DNA from: Kitasatospora sp. MMS16-BH015
Lineage (GTDB): Bacteria; Actinomycetota; Actinomycetes; Streptomycetales; Streptomycetaceae
DNA: 64,000 bases
Direction of reading: 5' to 3'
Assembly: GCF_002943525.1 (NCBI RefSeq)
Contig: NZ_CP025394.1
Location: 3,348,001 to 3,412,000, forward strand
Shown here: piece after piece, positions 44,431 through 54,334 of the stretch
How the letters are laid out: every line of letters begins with the position of its first letter
How positions within the stretch are numbered: the stretch's first letter is position 1
Made by a program: the position numbers and the translations under genes
The notes under the pieces: model-generated
The model's database searches: none
What the model was told of the DNA's origin: nothing
The model's input: only the letters and a program-made list of their open reading frames with translations

Positions 44431-47391
44431 TCAGTTGCTGTAGTAGCCGAACAGGTCGACCACCACGTCGGTGGAGCCGTAGCCGTGGGCCGCGAGGTCC
44501 ACGGCGCCGTTGTGTACCGGCACGGTCACCTGGTTGGCGACCGTGGTGCCCCGGGTCCAGTTCAGGTTGGAGGCCAGCGGGGCGGTGGCCCCGTGCGCCC
44601 AGACCGTCAGGTACCCGGCGGCGGTGGTGTTGGTGACGGTCACGTTGAGCACCGCCGAGGTGGCCTCGCCGGGGATCCGCAGGTTGGCCGCGGTGAGGCC
44701 CAGGCCGAGCACCTTGCCGTTGGTCAGCGGGCCGTGGCCCTGGCGGGTGTCGATCTGCCGGGTCGGGTCGACGGCGTGGAACTTGCCGCCGGTGGCCGCC
44801 GGGGAGAAGTAGCCCGCGATGTCCACGATGACGTCGGTGGAGCCGGTGCTGCCGTTGAAGATGTCGATCTTGCCGTCGGCGCCGATCGGCACGATCACCG
44901 CGTTCGGCACCACCTGGCCGGCCACCCAGTTGAGGTTGGAGGCCAGCGGCTTGGTCACCCCGCTCGGGTAGACCGTCAGGTAGCCGCTGGCGGCGGTGTC
45001 CGCGACGGTCACGTTCAGCACGGCGGCGGTGGCACCGGACGGCACGCCGGCCCGGCCGGCCACCTGGAGCGCGGTGCCGCCCTTGCCGGCCAGGGTGGCC
45101 TTCGGCGAGCGGGTGTCGAGCAGGCGGGTCGGGGCCAGCGGGGCCAGCTGCGCACCGCCGCTGCCGGTCGTGTAGTACCCGGCCACGTCGGCCACGAAGT
45201 CGCTGGCGCCCCAGCTGCCGTTGAACAGCGTGATCCGGCCGTCGGCGCTGACCGGCACGGTCACCAGGTTCGGCACCACGGCGCCCTGGGTCCAGTTCAG
45301 GTTGGAGGCGAGCGGACGCTGCGCCCCGGCCGGATAGGCCGTCAGGTAACCGGCGGCGGCGGTGTCCACCACGGTGGTGTTGACCACCACGGCCGTGACG
45401 CCGGAGGCCGGCACGCCCGCACGGCCGGTGATCTGGAGGTTCACCGAGCCCATCCCGGCGACCTGGCCGCGGCCGGTGCCGTTGCGGGTGTCCAGGATGC
45501 GGGCCGGGGTCACCGGCTTGTAGGTCGCGGCGGCCGGGCAGAGCGCGTCCACCAGCTGCGCGCCCTTGGGGGTGCCCAGGCCGGTGGCCATGTCGTAGCC
45601 GCGCGCGGCGGCGTACTTGCCGCCCAGCAGGCCGATGTCGTTGTTGCCCGAGGTCACGTCGGTGAGCGGGCTGCGGCCGGTCCGGGCCGCCTGGTAGAGC
45701 GGCTGGTTCACGTTGCCGACCCGGCCCGAGCACTTCCGGGCGCCGTTCACGTGCGCGGTCACCGCGGCCCAGAGCGGCGCGGCACCGCTGGTGCCGCCGA
45801 TGATCGTCCAGGAGTCGGTGCCGGTGGCCATCAGGTACCCGGTCGCCGGGTCGGCCACGGCCGACACGTCCGGCACCTGCCGGCAGGCCTGACCGCCCTG
45901 CGCGCCGCAGGCGTTGGTGTAGCCCGGGCCGAAGAAGCCGGACTGGTAGCTGACCGCGTTGTTCACCCGGTTCTTGGAGACGCCGCCGCCGGTGGCGTTG
46001 CCGTCGTGCTGCCAGACCACCTCGGTCGGGCTGCTCAGGTCGCCCGACAGCGTGGTGCCGCCGACGCCGGTGACGAACGGCTGGCCGGAGGGGTCGTCCA
46101 CGCTCTGCGAGGCCCGCACGCCGGCCGGCTGCGAGGACTGCCGGTAGCAGTCGGTCGAGCCGTAGTCACCGGCCGCCGCGTACACCGACTGCCCCTGCAG
46201 CGCGGACTGGAGGAAGATGTCGCTCTCCGCCGCCCGGACGGCCGCGGGCATGGTGCCCTCGCACTCGCCCCAGCTGGAGGAGACCACGTCGGCCTTGTCG
46301 TCGTCCGCGATCTGCTGGTACGTGTTCAGCAGGTCGCCGTAGGTGAAGGTGGAGCTGTGCGCGTCCCGGCCCTGGTAGAAGAGCACCTTCGCCTTGGGCG
46401 CCACGCCCACCACGGTGTCGATGTCGAGCGCGGCCTCCAGGCCGACGGAGTCGTCGTCGGCCGGGGTCCGGGGGCCGCTGCCCACCAGCACGGTGGTGAT
46501 CGGCGAGTTGGTGCCGTAGCAGTCCTGGAAGGCCTGATAGCCGGTGGGCGAGTACGACTCCAGCGACATGATCGCCACCGTCGAGCCGGCCCCGCCGTCG
46601 GTCAGCCCGTCCAGCCCGTAGGCCTGGGCCAGCGAGGTCGGGCTGAAGTAGTCCACGCCGTCGGTGGCACCGAGGCTGTCCGTGAGGTTCTGCTGCACGC
46701 TGTCGCAGAGCGCCGGGTACGCGGCGGCCGCGTGCGCGCCGAGCTTCGGCTGCTTGGTGTTCGAGCCGGCGGCGAGCTTGACCCGCTTCGCGCCCTGGTG
46801 GTGCGCCTTGGGCGCGGCCAGCGTGTCCAGGCCGAGCACGGCCTTGACCGAGCCCGCGAGGTCGGCGCGCAGCGCCGGCGCGGTGGTGTTGCCGAAGGCC
46901 GACGAGCCGTCAGCCAGGCGGTAGCCCGCGAAGCCGATGTCGAAGGCCTTCTGCGCCGTCGCCACCGTGGCGTTCACCTGGATGGTCAGCCCGCTCGGCC
47001 CGACCGGCCCCGGCCGCAGCCCCGCCGCCGTGAGCGCCTGGCTCACCTTGGCCACGGTGGCCTGGTCGGCCCCGAAGCGCTGGGCGAACTCCCCCGCCCC
47101 CAGGAACCGGTGGTACTGCGCCGAGCTCGGGTCCGCCATCGCCTTGGCGAGCGCGGTGGCCCCCGCCTCGTCCCGCGGCGCCAGTCGCACCGTCAGCTCC
47201 AGCGGCGTGTCCCCCGCCGGCGCCCCCACCTGCACGGCCCCGGCCGGCACCTGCGGCACCGACTCGGCCAGCCGCTGCGGCGCAGCCGTGGCGGCCATGG
47301 CCGGCAGCCCGGCCCCGGCCACCAGTGCGGCGGCGGCAACGGCAAGGGTGGCCGCCCGGGCGGCCACCCCTCGTATGTGTGTAGCGGTCAT
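44431..47391 (-). CDS. Secreted S53 (sedolisin) peptidase with three C-terminal beta repeats
   Basis: A 986-residue secreted protein: signal peptide (ending near ATAAPQRL), pro-kumamolisin activation domain (~40-190), sedolisin domain (~245-610). The catalytic residues are Glu319, Asp323 (GLEAALDID), Asp409 (AAGDYG) and Ser535 (GGTSGAAP). The C-terminal ~360 residues are three homologous units starting near 627, 754 and 877, each with a P-x-R-x-x-DTR opening and a DV/DI-x-GYY/F close. Such repeats occur in many actinobacterial secreted proteins and probably serve wall or matrix attachment. The ATG start has GGAG upstream. It differs from the first S53 gene, which lacks the repeats. Confidence 0.93.
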   Translation of the reverse strand: MTATHIRGVAARAATLAVAAAALVAGAGLPAMAATAAPQRLAESVPQVPAGAVQVGAPAGDTPLELTVRLAPRDEAGATALAKAMADPSSAQYHRFLGAGEFAQRFGADQATVAKVSQALTAAGLRPGPVGPSGLTIQVNATVATAQKAFDIGFAGYRLADGSSAFGNTTAPALRADLAGSVKAVLGLDTLAAPKAHHQGAKRVKLAAGSNTKQPKLGAHAAAAYPALCDSVQQNLTDSLGATDGVDYFSPTSLAQAYGLDGLTDGGAGSTVAIMSLESYSPTGYQAFQDCYGTNSPITTVLVGSGPRTPADDDSVGLEAALDIDTVVGVAPKAKVLFYQGRDAHSSTFTYGDLLNTYQQIADDDKADVVSSSWGECEGTMPAAVRAAESDIFLQSALQGQSVYAAAGDYGSTDCYRQSSQPAGVRASQSVDDPSGQPFVTGVGGTTLSGDLSSPTEVVWQHDGNATGGGVSKNRVNNAVSYQSGFFGPGYTNACGAQGGQACRQVPDVSAVADPATGYLMATGTDSWTIIGGTSGAAPLWAAVTAHVNGARKCSGRVGNVNQPLYQAARTGRSPLTDVTSGNNDIGLLGGKYAAARGYDMATGLGTPKGAQLVDALCPAAATYKPVTPARILDTRNGTGRGQVAGMGSVNLQITGRAGVPASGVTAVVVNTTVVDTAAAGYLTAYPAGAQRPLASNLNWTQGAVVPNLVTVPVSADGRITLFNGSWGASDFVADVAGYYTTGSGGAQLAPLAPTRLLDTRSPKATLAGKGGTALQVAGRAGVPSGATAAVLNVTVADTAASGYLTVYPSGVTKPLASNLNWVAGQVVPNAVIVPIGADGKIDIFNGSTGSTDVIVDIAGYFSPAATGGKFHAVDPTRQIDTRQGHGPLTNGKVLGLGLTAANLRIPGEATSAVLNVTVTNTTAAGYLTVWAHGATAPLASNLNWTRGTTVANQVTVPVHNGAVDLAAHGYGSTDVVVDLFGYYSN

Positions 47392-47470
47392 CCGCGTTCT
47401 CCTTCGGTCAGCCCTGACAAGGACATGCGGAATTCCGGGCAGGCCGTAAGAACTCCCCCAGAATCCCCCG

Positions 47471-47485
47471 ATAAGCTTTTTATCA
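47471..47485. promoter_or_regulatory. AT-rich inverted repeat upstream of the S53 gene
   Basis: GATAA and TTATC flank a 5-bp GCTTT centre, 80 bp upstream of the protease start, within a locally AT-rich stretch of otherwise high-GC DNA, as expected for a promoter or an operator. Confidence 0.35.
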
Positions 47486-47633
47486 GCTCCGACCGACAGT
47501 GCATTCAGGTTTCTTGCTTCTCCCCGCATATCCGCAGCTCAGAGCGGCCCTTCCGGGAAGTGGAACATGATCTTCCGATATTGGTTCGAATACCCGGATT
47601 TCCCGTCGGGCGCCCCCGCCGGAATTACCGGCC

Positions 47634-49142
47634 TCACCAACTGACGACGCGGTGGACCACCCGCCGGGTGGCCCACCAGGCCGGCCGCAGCCGCGGCAGG
47701 AGCACCCCGGGCACCACCACCACGGCCGTCCACCCGGCCGCCACCGCCCCCACCCGCCAGGCCGACGGCCCCAACCGCGCCATCCGCCCCCCGGCCAACG
47801 CCCCACCGGCCAGCCACCCGGCCGAGGCGACCCCCGCCCCGACCAGCACCGCCACCGCCAGCGCGGCCACCACGGCGGCACACGGGTGCCAGGCCGTCAC
47901 CTCGGCGGGCCCGTCGGCGGGGTACGCGTCCGGCTCGTCCACGGCCGCCTGGTCCGTGGTCGCAGACCGCCGCAGCAGCCGGGCCCAGCGGCCGCCTTCC
48001 GACGGCCCGCCCGCGGCACCCCGCCGCCACCACCGGCCGGACGGCTCCTCCGCCGACCCGTCCAGCTCGGCCGCCGGCCCCTCCGTGGCCACCGACCGCC
48101 CCGACCTCCGGGCCCACCAACCGCCCCCCTGCCCCCGTTGGCCGGCGAGGTCGCCGCTCACTCGGGCGGCCTCGCTCGCGCGGGCGAGCAGCACGGCCGG
48201 GACGGCCGCCGCGAGGAGCGGCAGCGCGAGGGCGGCCAGGCGCCAGGTGCCGGCCGGGGCGGTGGGGTCGGGGAGGAGGGCGAAGAGCGGGAAGTCCGGG
48301 ACGGCGCCGAGGGTGGTGCCGGCCGGGGTGACGGCGGTGTCGGTGCCGACCACGAAGCCCGGGCCGAGGGCGTAGGCGGCGCCCCAGAGGACGGCGTTCG
48401 GGAGCAGCAGGGCGCAGCTGAAGAGCAGGGCGCCGTACCCCACCACCCCGCCGCCGAGGCCGACGGCGGAACGTCCGGCCGCGCCGAGGCCGAACGCCAG
48501 GGCGCTCAGCAGCACCAGCGCGCCCCCGGCGAGCAGGCCGTACCCGCTCGCCACCGCCGCCCGCGCCACCACCGGGCCGGCGCCTTCGGGCCAGAGCAGG
48601 CGCGGCAGCCGGAACCGGCCGGCCCAGGGCACGGTGGCGCCGCGCAGGTAGCCGGTCAGCACCGAGGCGATCGTCAGCCCGGCCACGGCGGCGAGGTCCG
48701 GGAGCGGGCGGGCGCGCAGCGGGCCCTGCGCCGTGCACTGGGAGAGGGCGGCCACGGCCGTCAGCAGGTACCCGGCGCAAAGCGCCGAGGGGGAGCGCCA
48801 ATCGCAGCGTTCGCGCCGTCCGAGGCGGGTGCCCGCGCGGTGCAGCTGGACGGCGGTGAAGACGGTGAGCAGCAGCGGGGTCATGGTCAGCGGGATCGCG
48901 GTCTCGCCCCGGCCGAGCGGGGCGCCGTGGCCGAGCAGCCAGAGCGCGCAGGTGAGGCGCCCGGCGCCGGCGGCGGTGTCGTCCGAGTACGGCGCGAGCA
49001 CCCAGAGGCCGTAGACGGGCGCGGCCACCACCGCGAGGGTGAGCAGCGCCGCCCGGGCTCCGGACAGCAGGTCGGTGAGGACGGAACGGGCCCCCAGCTC
49101 GCCCGGCAGTTCCAGGATCGGACGCCCCATCAGCTGAGTCAT
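47634..49142 (-). CDS. PerM-like (DUF6350) polytopic membrane protein
   Basis: A 502-residue protein with nine or ten hydrophobic helices. The layout and N-terminal start (ARAALLTLAVVAAPVYGLWVLAPYSDD) fit DUF6350, the family of mycobacterial PerM, which supports cell division under stress. A ~100-residue Gly/Ser/Arg-rich cytoplasmic loop (~345-435) interrupts the last helices. It is found next to purN/sucC genes in many actinobacteria. The ATG start is in a short divergent region (77 bp) shared with the HTH protein. Confidence 0.82.
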   Translation of the reverse strand: MTQLMGRPILELPGELGARSVLTDLLSGARAALLTLAVVAAPVYGLWVLAPYSDDTAAGAGRLTCALWLLGHGAPLGRGETAIPLTMTPLLLTVFTAVQLHRAGTRLGRRERCDWRSPSALCAGYLLTAVAALSQCTAQGPLRARPLPDLAAVAGLTIASVLTGYLRGATVPWAGRFRLPRLLWPEGAGPVVARAAVASGYGLLAGGALVLLSALAFGLGAAGRSAVGLGGGVVGYGALLFSCALLLPNAVLWGAAYALGPGFVVGTDTAVTPAGTTLGAVPDFPLFALLPDPTAPAGTWRLAALALPLLAAAVPAVLLARASEAARVSGDLAGQRGQGGGWWARRSGRSVATEGPAAELDGSAEEPSGRWWRRGAAGGPSEGGRWARLLRRSATTDQAAVDEPDAYPADGPAEVTAWHPCAAVVAALAVAVLVGAGVASAGWLAGGALAGGRMARLGPSAWRVGAVAAGWTAVVVVPGVLLPRLRPAWWATRRVVHRVVSW

Positions 49143-49219
49143 GGCCTCATGCTGCCAAGGTCACCCGTTGTGCCCCGTGAAGCGGCGAATCTCCGCCGTG
49201 TCCAAGATTATTCGCTTAT

Positions 49220-50653
49220 GTGTCTAATGCGACCCGCCGGCGCCCCACGGACGCCCCGATGACCTCCCCCACCGCGGAACGCACCCGCCGGCGGCTCCCC
49301 GTCCGCCTCCTGACACCCCGTGAACACCACGCCCTGCTGCTCTACGCGGCCGGCCACCCCACCAAGGCCATCGCCCGCTCCCTCAACTCCTCCCCCGAGG
49401 CCACCCGCCTCCTGCTCCACCGCGCCCTGCGCAAGCTCGGCGCCCGCACCCGCGCCGAGGCCGCCGCCGGCCTGGCGCCCGCACCCAGCGGAACGGCGCC
49501 GACCGCAGCGCCCCCAGCGCCGGCCCCGGCCCCGGCCCCCGCCACCCTCACGGAGCTGATCACGGCGGCCCACGCCCGCCTGGTCCAGCAGACGTACCTG
49601 GTCACCGCCCGCCGCCGCCGCGCCGCCCGCAGCGTCCGCCGCGCCCTCGGCGAGGCCGGCCGCCACTGGCCGACGGTCGCCGCCACCGAGGACCCGGAGG
49701 CCTGGGTCCGGGCCTACGCCTTCGACCACGCCCTCTCCCCCTGGCGCACCGGCACCGGCCCCCGCCGCGCCCACCGCTTCCACCTCCCGCACCGCCGCAT
49801 CCGCCTCCGCCCGGCTCAGCTGACTCCCGAGCAGCTGACCCCACAGCAGCCGATGTCACACCAGTCGACTTCACAGCAGCCGACGGCGGATCAGCCGGGC
49901 ACCGAGCGCCACCGGCCCACCAGACCCGCCCGGCTGTCCGCCCAGGACAAGGCGCTGCTCAAGGCCCTGCGCCGGCTGCCCCGCCCCCAGCGCCGCGCGC
50001 TGGTGCTGCACGACGCCCTCGGCCTGCCCGCCGGTGCCGTGGCGGCGGAGGTCGAGTCGAGCACGCCCGCCGCCGAGGGCCGGGTCCGCTCCGCCCGGGC
50101 CGCGCTGGCGGCGGCCGTGCCGGAGCTGGTCGGCGGCGACCCGGCCGCGCCCGGCTTCGCCGAGGCGTTGAGCGCCCGCCTGCACCGGGCGGCCGTCCGG
50201 GGCTGCCCCGCCCCGCGGCGGCCCGCCGCCTGGCGGGTGCGGTGGGTGGCCCGGCTGCAGAGCGGTGCGGTGACCGGGGCCGCCGCCGCACTCGTGCTCG
50301 CGATGGGCGGCACGATGGTCGCCACCCTCGCGGGCAACGGCCCGTCGAGCTACTTCCACCCGCAGGCCGCCCCGCCCCCGCTCTGCGTCACCACCGGCAG
50401 CGCGGGCCCGGCCCGCCCCACCGGCACCCCGGGCCTGCACACCCCCTGGTGCAACCCCTTCCCGGGCGCCCAGCCGGCCCGAGCGGCCCAGCCCGCCGCG
50501 ATCCCGGCGAGCCTCCCGTCCCCACCGGCGGCCCCGGCCGCCCCCGAGGCCGAGCCGCCCCCGGCGCAGCCCGCCCGCCCGCGCGACTTCCTGCAGCCGC
50601 ACCGGCCGGCCGCCGTCGTGGACTGCGCTCCGCTGCGCCTCTGCTCCCGCTAG
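49220..50653 (+). CDS. Membrane-anchored regulator with LuxR-type HTH and sigma-like region
   Basis: A 477-residue protein of unusual build. Residues ~28-85 form a LuxR-type HTH (LTPREHHALLLYAAGHPTKA, then LHRALRKLGARTRAEA). Residues ~140-180 recall the end of sigma region 2 (EDPEAWVRAYAFDHALSPW) and ~245-300 recall region 4 (LPRPQRRALVLHDALG). A helix near 350 (ALVLAMGGTMVATLAG) is followed by a Pro-rich outer tail with four Cys. Predicted role: membrane-tethered transcription regulator; no family is clearly recognised. The GTG at 49220 or ATG at 49259 could be the start; neither has a ribosome-binding site. Confidence 0.7.
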   Translation: MSNATRRRPTDAPMTSPTAERTRRRLPVRLLTPREHHALLLYAAGHPTKAIARSLNSSPEATRLLLHRALRKLGARTRAEAAAGLAPAPSGTAPTAAPPAPAPAPAPATLTELITAAHARLVQQTYLVTARRRRAARSVRRALGEAGRHWPTVAATEDPEAWVRAYAFDHALSPWRTGTGPRRAHRFHLPHRRIRLRPAQLTPEQLTPQQPMSHQSTSQQPTADQPGTERHRPTRPARLSAQDKALLKALRRLPRPQRRALVLHDALGLPAGAVAAEVESSTPAAEGRVRSARAALAAAVPELVGGDPAAPGFAEALSARLHRAAVRGCPAPRRPAAWRVRWVARLQSGAVTGAAAALVLAMGGTMVATLAGNGPSSYFHPQAAPPPLCVTTGSAGPARPTGTPGLHTPWCNPFPGAQPARAAQPAAIPASLPSPPAAPAAPEAEPPPAQPARPRDFLQPHRPAAVVDCAPLRLCSR

Positions 50654-50665
50654 CCGGGAACGCCG

Positions 50666-50709
50666 AAGGGCGCGGAGGCCGTCGCGATCGCGACGGCCTC
50701 CGCGCCCTT
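50666..50709. terminator. Bidirectional terminator between HTH gene and sucD
   Basis: A perfect 44-bp palindrome (22 bp per arm, opening AAGGGCGCGGAGGCC) with no separate loop lies between convergent genes; it can form a very stable hairpin. Confidence 0.82.
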
Positions 50710-50733
50710 GCGGGTGCGGCTCAGCCGAGGGGC

Positions 50734-51621
50734 TCAGAGCGCGTTGTACAGCTCACGGGCCAGGCGGGCGGTCTCGGACGGCGTCTTGCCGACCTTGACA
50801 CCGGCGGCCTCGAGGGCCTCCTTCTTGGCCGCGGCGGTGCCGGAGGAGCCGGAGACGATGGCGCCGGCGTGGCCCATGGTCTTGCCCTCGGGGGCGGTGA
50901 AGCCCGCGACGTAGCCGACGACCGGCTTGGTGACGTGCTCGGCGATGTAGGCCGCGGCACGCTCCTCGGCGTCGCCACCGATCTCACCGATCATGACGAT
51001 GAGCTTGGTGTCGGGGTCCGCCTCGAACGCCGCGAGGGCGTCGATGTGGGTGGTGCCGATGACCGGGTCGCCACCGATGCCGACGCCGGACGAGAAGCCC
51101 AGGTCACGCAGCTCGTACATGAGCTGGTAGGTCAGGGTGCCGGACTTGGAGACCAGGCCGATCGGACCGGAGGTGGTGATGTCCGCCGGGATGATGCCCG
51201 CGTTGGACTGTCCGGGGGAGATCAGGCCGGGGCAGTTCGGGCCGATGATGCGGGTCTTGTTGCCCTTGGCACCGGCGTGCGCCCAGAAGGAGGCCGAGTC
51301 GTGGACCGGGACACCCTCGGTGATGACGACCGCGAGCGGGATCTCGGCGTCGATGGCCTCGACGACGGCGCTCTTGGTGAACGCCGGCGGGACGAAGATG
51401 ACCGAGACGTCGGCGCCGGTCTCCTTCATAGCCTCGGCGACGGAGCCGAAGACGGGCACCTCGGTGCCGTCCACGTCGACCGTGGTGCCGGCCTTGCGCG
51501 GGTTCACGCCACCGACGATGTTGGTGCCCGAGGCGAGCATGCGGCGGGTGTGCTTCATGCCCTCGGAGCCGGTCATGCCCTGGACGATGACCTTGCTGTC
51601 CTTGGTAAGGAAGATAGCCAT
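50734..51621 (-). CDS. sucD: Succinyl-CoA synthetase alpha subunit
   Basis: A 295-residue subunit that binds CoA and carries the phospho-His. Features are [22 protein letters not shown], the CoA-binding [12 protein letters not shown], and the phosphorylated His in [10 protein letters not shown]. With SucC it makes ATP or GTP from succinyl-CoA in the TCA cycle. It starts 17 bp after the sucC stop, in the same direction. Confidence 0.97.
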   Translation of the reverse strand: MAIFLTKDSKVIVQGMTGSEGMKHTRRMLASGTNIVGGVNPRKAGTTVDVDGTEVPVFGSVAEAMKETGADVSVIFVPPAFTKSAVVEAIDAEIPLAVVITEGVPVHDSASFWAHAGAKGNKTRIIGPNCPGLISPGQSNAGIIPADITTSGPIGLVSKSGTLTYQLMYELRDLGFSSGVGIGGDPVIGTTHIDALAAFEADPDTKLIVMIGEIGGDAEERAAAYIAEHVTKPVVGYVAGFTAPEGKTMGHAGAIVSGSSGTAAAKKEALEAAGVKVGKTPSETARLARELYNAL

Positions 51622-51638
51622 GGTGTGAGTCCCCTTCC

Positions 51639-52817
51639 TTACTTCGCGGCGTTCGCGAGCTCGGCGGCGCGGTCAGCGGCGCCGTCCATGGTGTCCACCT
51701 GCTCGACCAGCGGGTGGTTCGCGTCGGTCAGGATCTTGCGACCCAGCTCCGCGTTGTTGCCGTCGAGGCGGACGACGAGCGGCTTGGTGACGGCCTCGCC
51801 CTTCTCCTCGAGCAGGGCCAGGGCCTGGACGATGCCGTTGGCGACCGCGTCACAGGCGGTGATGCCACCGAAGACGTTGACGAAGACCGACTTGACGTCG
51901 GTGTCGCCCAGGATGATCTCCAGGCCGTTCGCCATGACCTCGGCGGAGGCGCCGCCACCGATGTCGAGGAAGTTGGCGGGCTTGACGTTGCCGTGGCTCT
52001 CGCCGGCGTAGGCGACGACGTCCAGGGTGCTCATGACGAGACCGGCGCCGTTGCCGATGATGCCGACCTCGCCGTCGAGCTTGACGTAGTTGAGGCCCTT
52101 GGCCTTGGCCGCGGCCTCGAGCGGGTTCGCGGCGGCCTTGTCCTCGAGCGCCTCGTGCTCCGGCTGACGGAACTCGGCGTTCTCGTCCAGCGAGACCTTG
52201 CCGTCGAGCGCGATGATCTTGCCCTCGCCGGACTTGATCAGCGGGTTGACCTCGACAAGGAGGGCGTCCTCCTTGATGAAGACCTCCCACAGCTTGACGA
52301 GCACGTCGGCGACCTGGTCGGCCACGTCGGCCGGGAACTTCGCCGCGGCGACGATCTCGGCGGCCTTCTCGGGGGTGCAGCCCTCGTTGGCGTCGACCGC
52401 GATCTTGGCGAGCGCGTCCGGGTTCTCCTCGGCGACGACCTCGATCTCCACGCCGCCCTCGACGCTGGCCATGGCCAGGAAGGTGCGGTTGGTGCGGTCC
52501 AGCAGGAACGAGACGTAGTACTCGTCCTTGATGTCCGCGGTCTGGGCCAGCATCACCTTGTGGACGGTGTGGCCCTTGATGTCCATGCCGAGGATGTCGG
52601 TGGCCTTGGCAACGGCGTCGGCCGGGTCGGTGGCGAGCTTGACGCCACCGGCCTTGCCACGGCCGCCGACCTTCACCTGCGCCTTGACGACGGCACGGCC
52701 GCCGAAGCGCTCGGCGATGGCGCGAGCGGCTTCCGGGGTCTCGATGACGTCACCGTCAAGCACGGGCACACCGTGCTTGGCGAAGAGGTCCCTCGCCTGG
52801 TACTCGAACAGGTCCAC
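51639..52817 (-). CDS. sucC: Succinyl-CoA synthetase beta subunit
   Basis: A 392-residue ATP-grasp subunit. It has [19 protein letters not shown] at the start (GTG read as Met), [17 protein letters not shown] in the nucleotide-binding region, EVNPLIK and [15 protein letters not shown] in the C-terminal CoA-ligase domain. It pairs with SucD and shares an operon. The start has AGGACG 8 nt upstream. Confidence 0.97.
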   Translation of the reverse strand: MDLFEYQARDLFAKHGVPVLDGDVIETPEAARAIAERFGGRAVVKAQVKVGGRGKAGGVKLATDPADAVAKATDILGMDIKGHTVHKVMLAQTADIKDEYYVSFLLDRTNRTFLAMASVEGGVEIEVVAEENPDALAKIAVDANEGCTPEKAAEIVAAAKFPADVADQVADVLVKLWEVFIKEDALLVEVNPLIKSGEGKIIALDGKVSLDENAEFRQPEHEALEDKAAANPLEAAAKAKGLNYVKLDGEVGIIGNGAGLVMSTLDVVAYAGESHGNVKPANFLDIGGGASAEVMANGLEIILGDTDVKSVFVNVFGGITACDAVANGIVQALALLEEKGEAVTKPLVVRLDGNNAELGRKILTDANHPLVEQVDTMDGAADRAAELANAAK

Positions 52818-53170
52818 GTGTGTTCGTCCTTGTTCGTGGTCGCGGATTGTGTCTCTACGAGCGTGCCACGGCAGGATCTTCGCTGCGGGTCGTCGGGGCT
52901 GGTGCGGGTACGCAGAACCATCGGCCTTACGGTCCGCACAGCCACGGGCGCACACGTCAATCAACACGCGCGTCACGTCCGTCTGGCAGGTTATCGCCGC
53001 TGAGCGGGCGTGCCGCGCCCAGGGCCCGGTCCGGTTTGGTGAGAACCGTCACAACGGGGGACGGTCGCACAGGTCACGGGTAGTCCGTCAGGTGGATGCA
53101 CCCGAATGTCACTTCGAGGCCGAAGGCGTGGAAGCGGCGTCACAGCGAGGCCGAAGGCGTGGGAGCAGCG
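52818..53170. other. 353-bp region between sucC and the VWA gene
   Basis: It holds the sucCD promoter (on the minus strand; I could not fix a -10/-35 pair) and, next to the VWA gene end, a 31-bp tandem repeat. No gene is supported. Confidence 0.5.
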
Positions 53171-53176
53171 TCACTT
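53108..53176. repeat. 31-bp tandem repeat (2.2 units)
   Basis: Units 53108-53138 and 53139-53169 differ by five bases, and a third partial unit (GTCACTT) runs to 53176. Each opens with GTCAC and contains CGAGGCCGAAGGCGTGG. The stop codon of the VWA gene lies in the partial unit. It looks like slipped-strand duplication of a 3' end. Confidence 0.8.
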
Positions 53177-54316
53177 GGACTCGGGCACCGGCAGCGGCCG
53201 CTTCTCGATCGCCGCGGCCATGATGTCCGGGAAGGCGTCCGGGGTGCAGGCGAAGGCCGGGGCGCCGAGCGCCGCGAGCGCGGCGGCGTGGGTGTGGTCG
53301 TAGGCCGGGGCGCCCTCGTCGGAGAGCGCGAGCAGGGCGATGAACTGGACGCCGGCCGCCTTCATCGCGGCCACCCGCTTGAGCATCTCGTCCCGGATGC
53401 CGCCCTCGTAGAGGTCGCTGATCAGCACCACGATGGTCTCGGCCGGACGGGTGATCTTCGACTGGCAGTAGGCCAGCGCCCGGTTGATGTCGGTGCCACC
53501 ACCCAATCGGGTGGCGAACAGCACGTCCACCGGGTCGGTCAGCTGCTCGGTCAGGTCGACCACGGAGGTGTCGAAGACCACCAGCCGGGTGCTCAGGCTC
53601 TTCATCGAGGCGAGCACCGCGCCGAACACCGCCGAGTGCACCACCGAGGGCGCCATCGAGCCCGACTGGTCGATGCAGAGGATCACCTCCTTCTTCACCG
53701 CGCGCTGCGCCCGGGCGTAGCCGATCAGCCGTTCGGGCACCACCGTGCGGTGTTCGGGCAGGTAGTTCTTGAGGTTCGCCCGGATGGTGCTGCCCCAGTC
53801 GATGTCCCGGTGCCGCGGCCGGTTGACCTTGGCGCTGCGGTCCAGCGCCCCGCCCAGGGTGGCCCTGGTCCGGTCCGCCAGCCGGCGCTCCAGCTGCTCG
53901 ACCACCGCCCCCACCACCGCCCGGGCCGACTCCCGGGTGGTCTCCGGCAGCGCGTGCTTCAGTGACAGCAGCGTCCCCACCAGGTGCACGTCCGGCTCCA
54001 CCGCCGCCAGCATCTCCGGCTCCAGCAGCAGCCGCTCCAGCCCCAGCCGGGAGATCGCGTCCTGCTGCATCAGCTGCACCACCGTGCTCGGGAAGTACTC
54101 CCGGATGTCCCCCAGCCACCGCGCCACCTGCGGCGCCGACCCCCCGAGCCCCGCCTTCCGCTCCCCCTCCCCCCGGTACAGCGCCGCCAACGCCCCGTCC
54201 ATCCCGGCATCCCGCCCACTCAGCCGGCACCCCGTCCCATCCCCGTCCCCCCCGAGCACGAGCCGCCAACGCCGCACCCGATCGTCGTTCTGAACCACAG
54301 TCACCTGAATCCCCAT
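53171..54316 (-). CDS. VWA-domain protein of a MoxR system (YehP-like)
   Basis: A 381-residue protein with a C-terminal von Willebrand factor A domain. The MIDAS motif DQSGS has Asp216, Ser218 and Ser220, with the further metal residues in GGGTDIN and ISDLYEGG. The N-terminal ~150 residues are helical, with LLLEPEMLAAVEPDVHLVGTLL. Proteins of this type work with a MoxR AAA ATPase, here encoded two genes upstream, perhaps as metal-dependent adaptors. The length is close to E. coli YehP as I recall it. It is the last gene of the leftward operon and lies 87 bp after the DUF5682 gene, with repeat E between. Confidence 0.88.
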   Translation of the reverse strand: MGIQVTVVQNDDRVRRWRLVLGGDGDGTGCRLSGRDAGMDGALAALYRGEGERKAGLGGSAPQVARWLGDIREYFPSTVVQLMQQDAISRLGLERLLLEPEMLAAVEPDVHLVGTLLSLKHALPETTRESARAVVGAVVEQLERRLADRTRATLGGALDRSAKVNRPRHRDIDWGSTIRANLKNYLPEHRTVVPERLIGYARAQRAVKKEVILCIDQSGSMAPSVVHSAVFGAVLASMKSLSTRLVVFDTSVVDLTEQLTDPVDVLFATRLGGGTDINRALAYCQSKITRPAETIVVLISDLYEGGIRDEMLKRVAAMKAAGVQFIALLALSDEGAPAYDHTHAAALAALGAPAFACTPDAFPDIMAAAIEKRPLPVPESK

Positions 54317-54334
54317 CCGTCACTTGCACTACCC

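Noticed and set aside
44485..48375. A 1296-codon plus-strand frame over the second S53 gene
   Set aside because: Same shadow effect; the translation is Gly/Arg/Val-rich without motifs.
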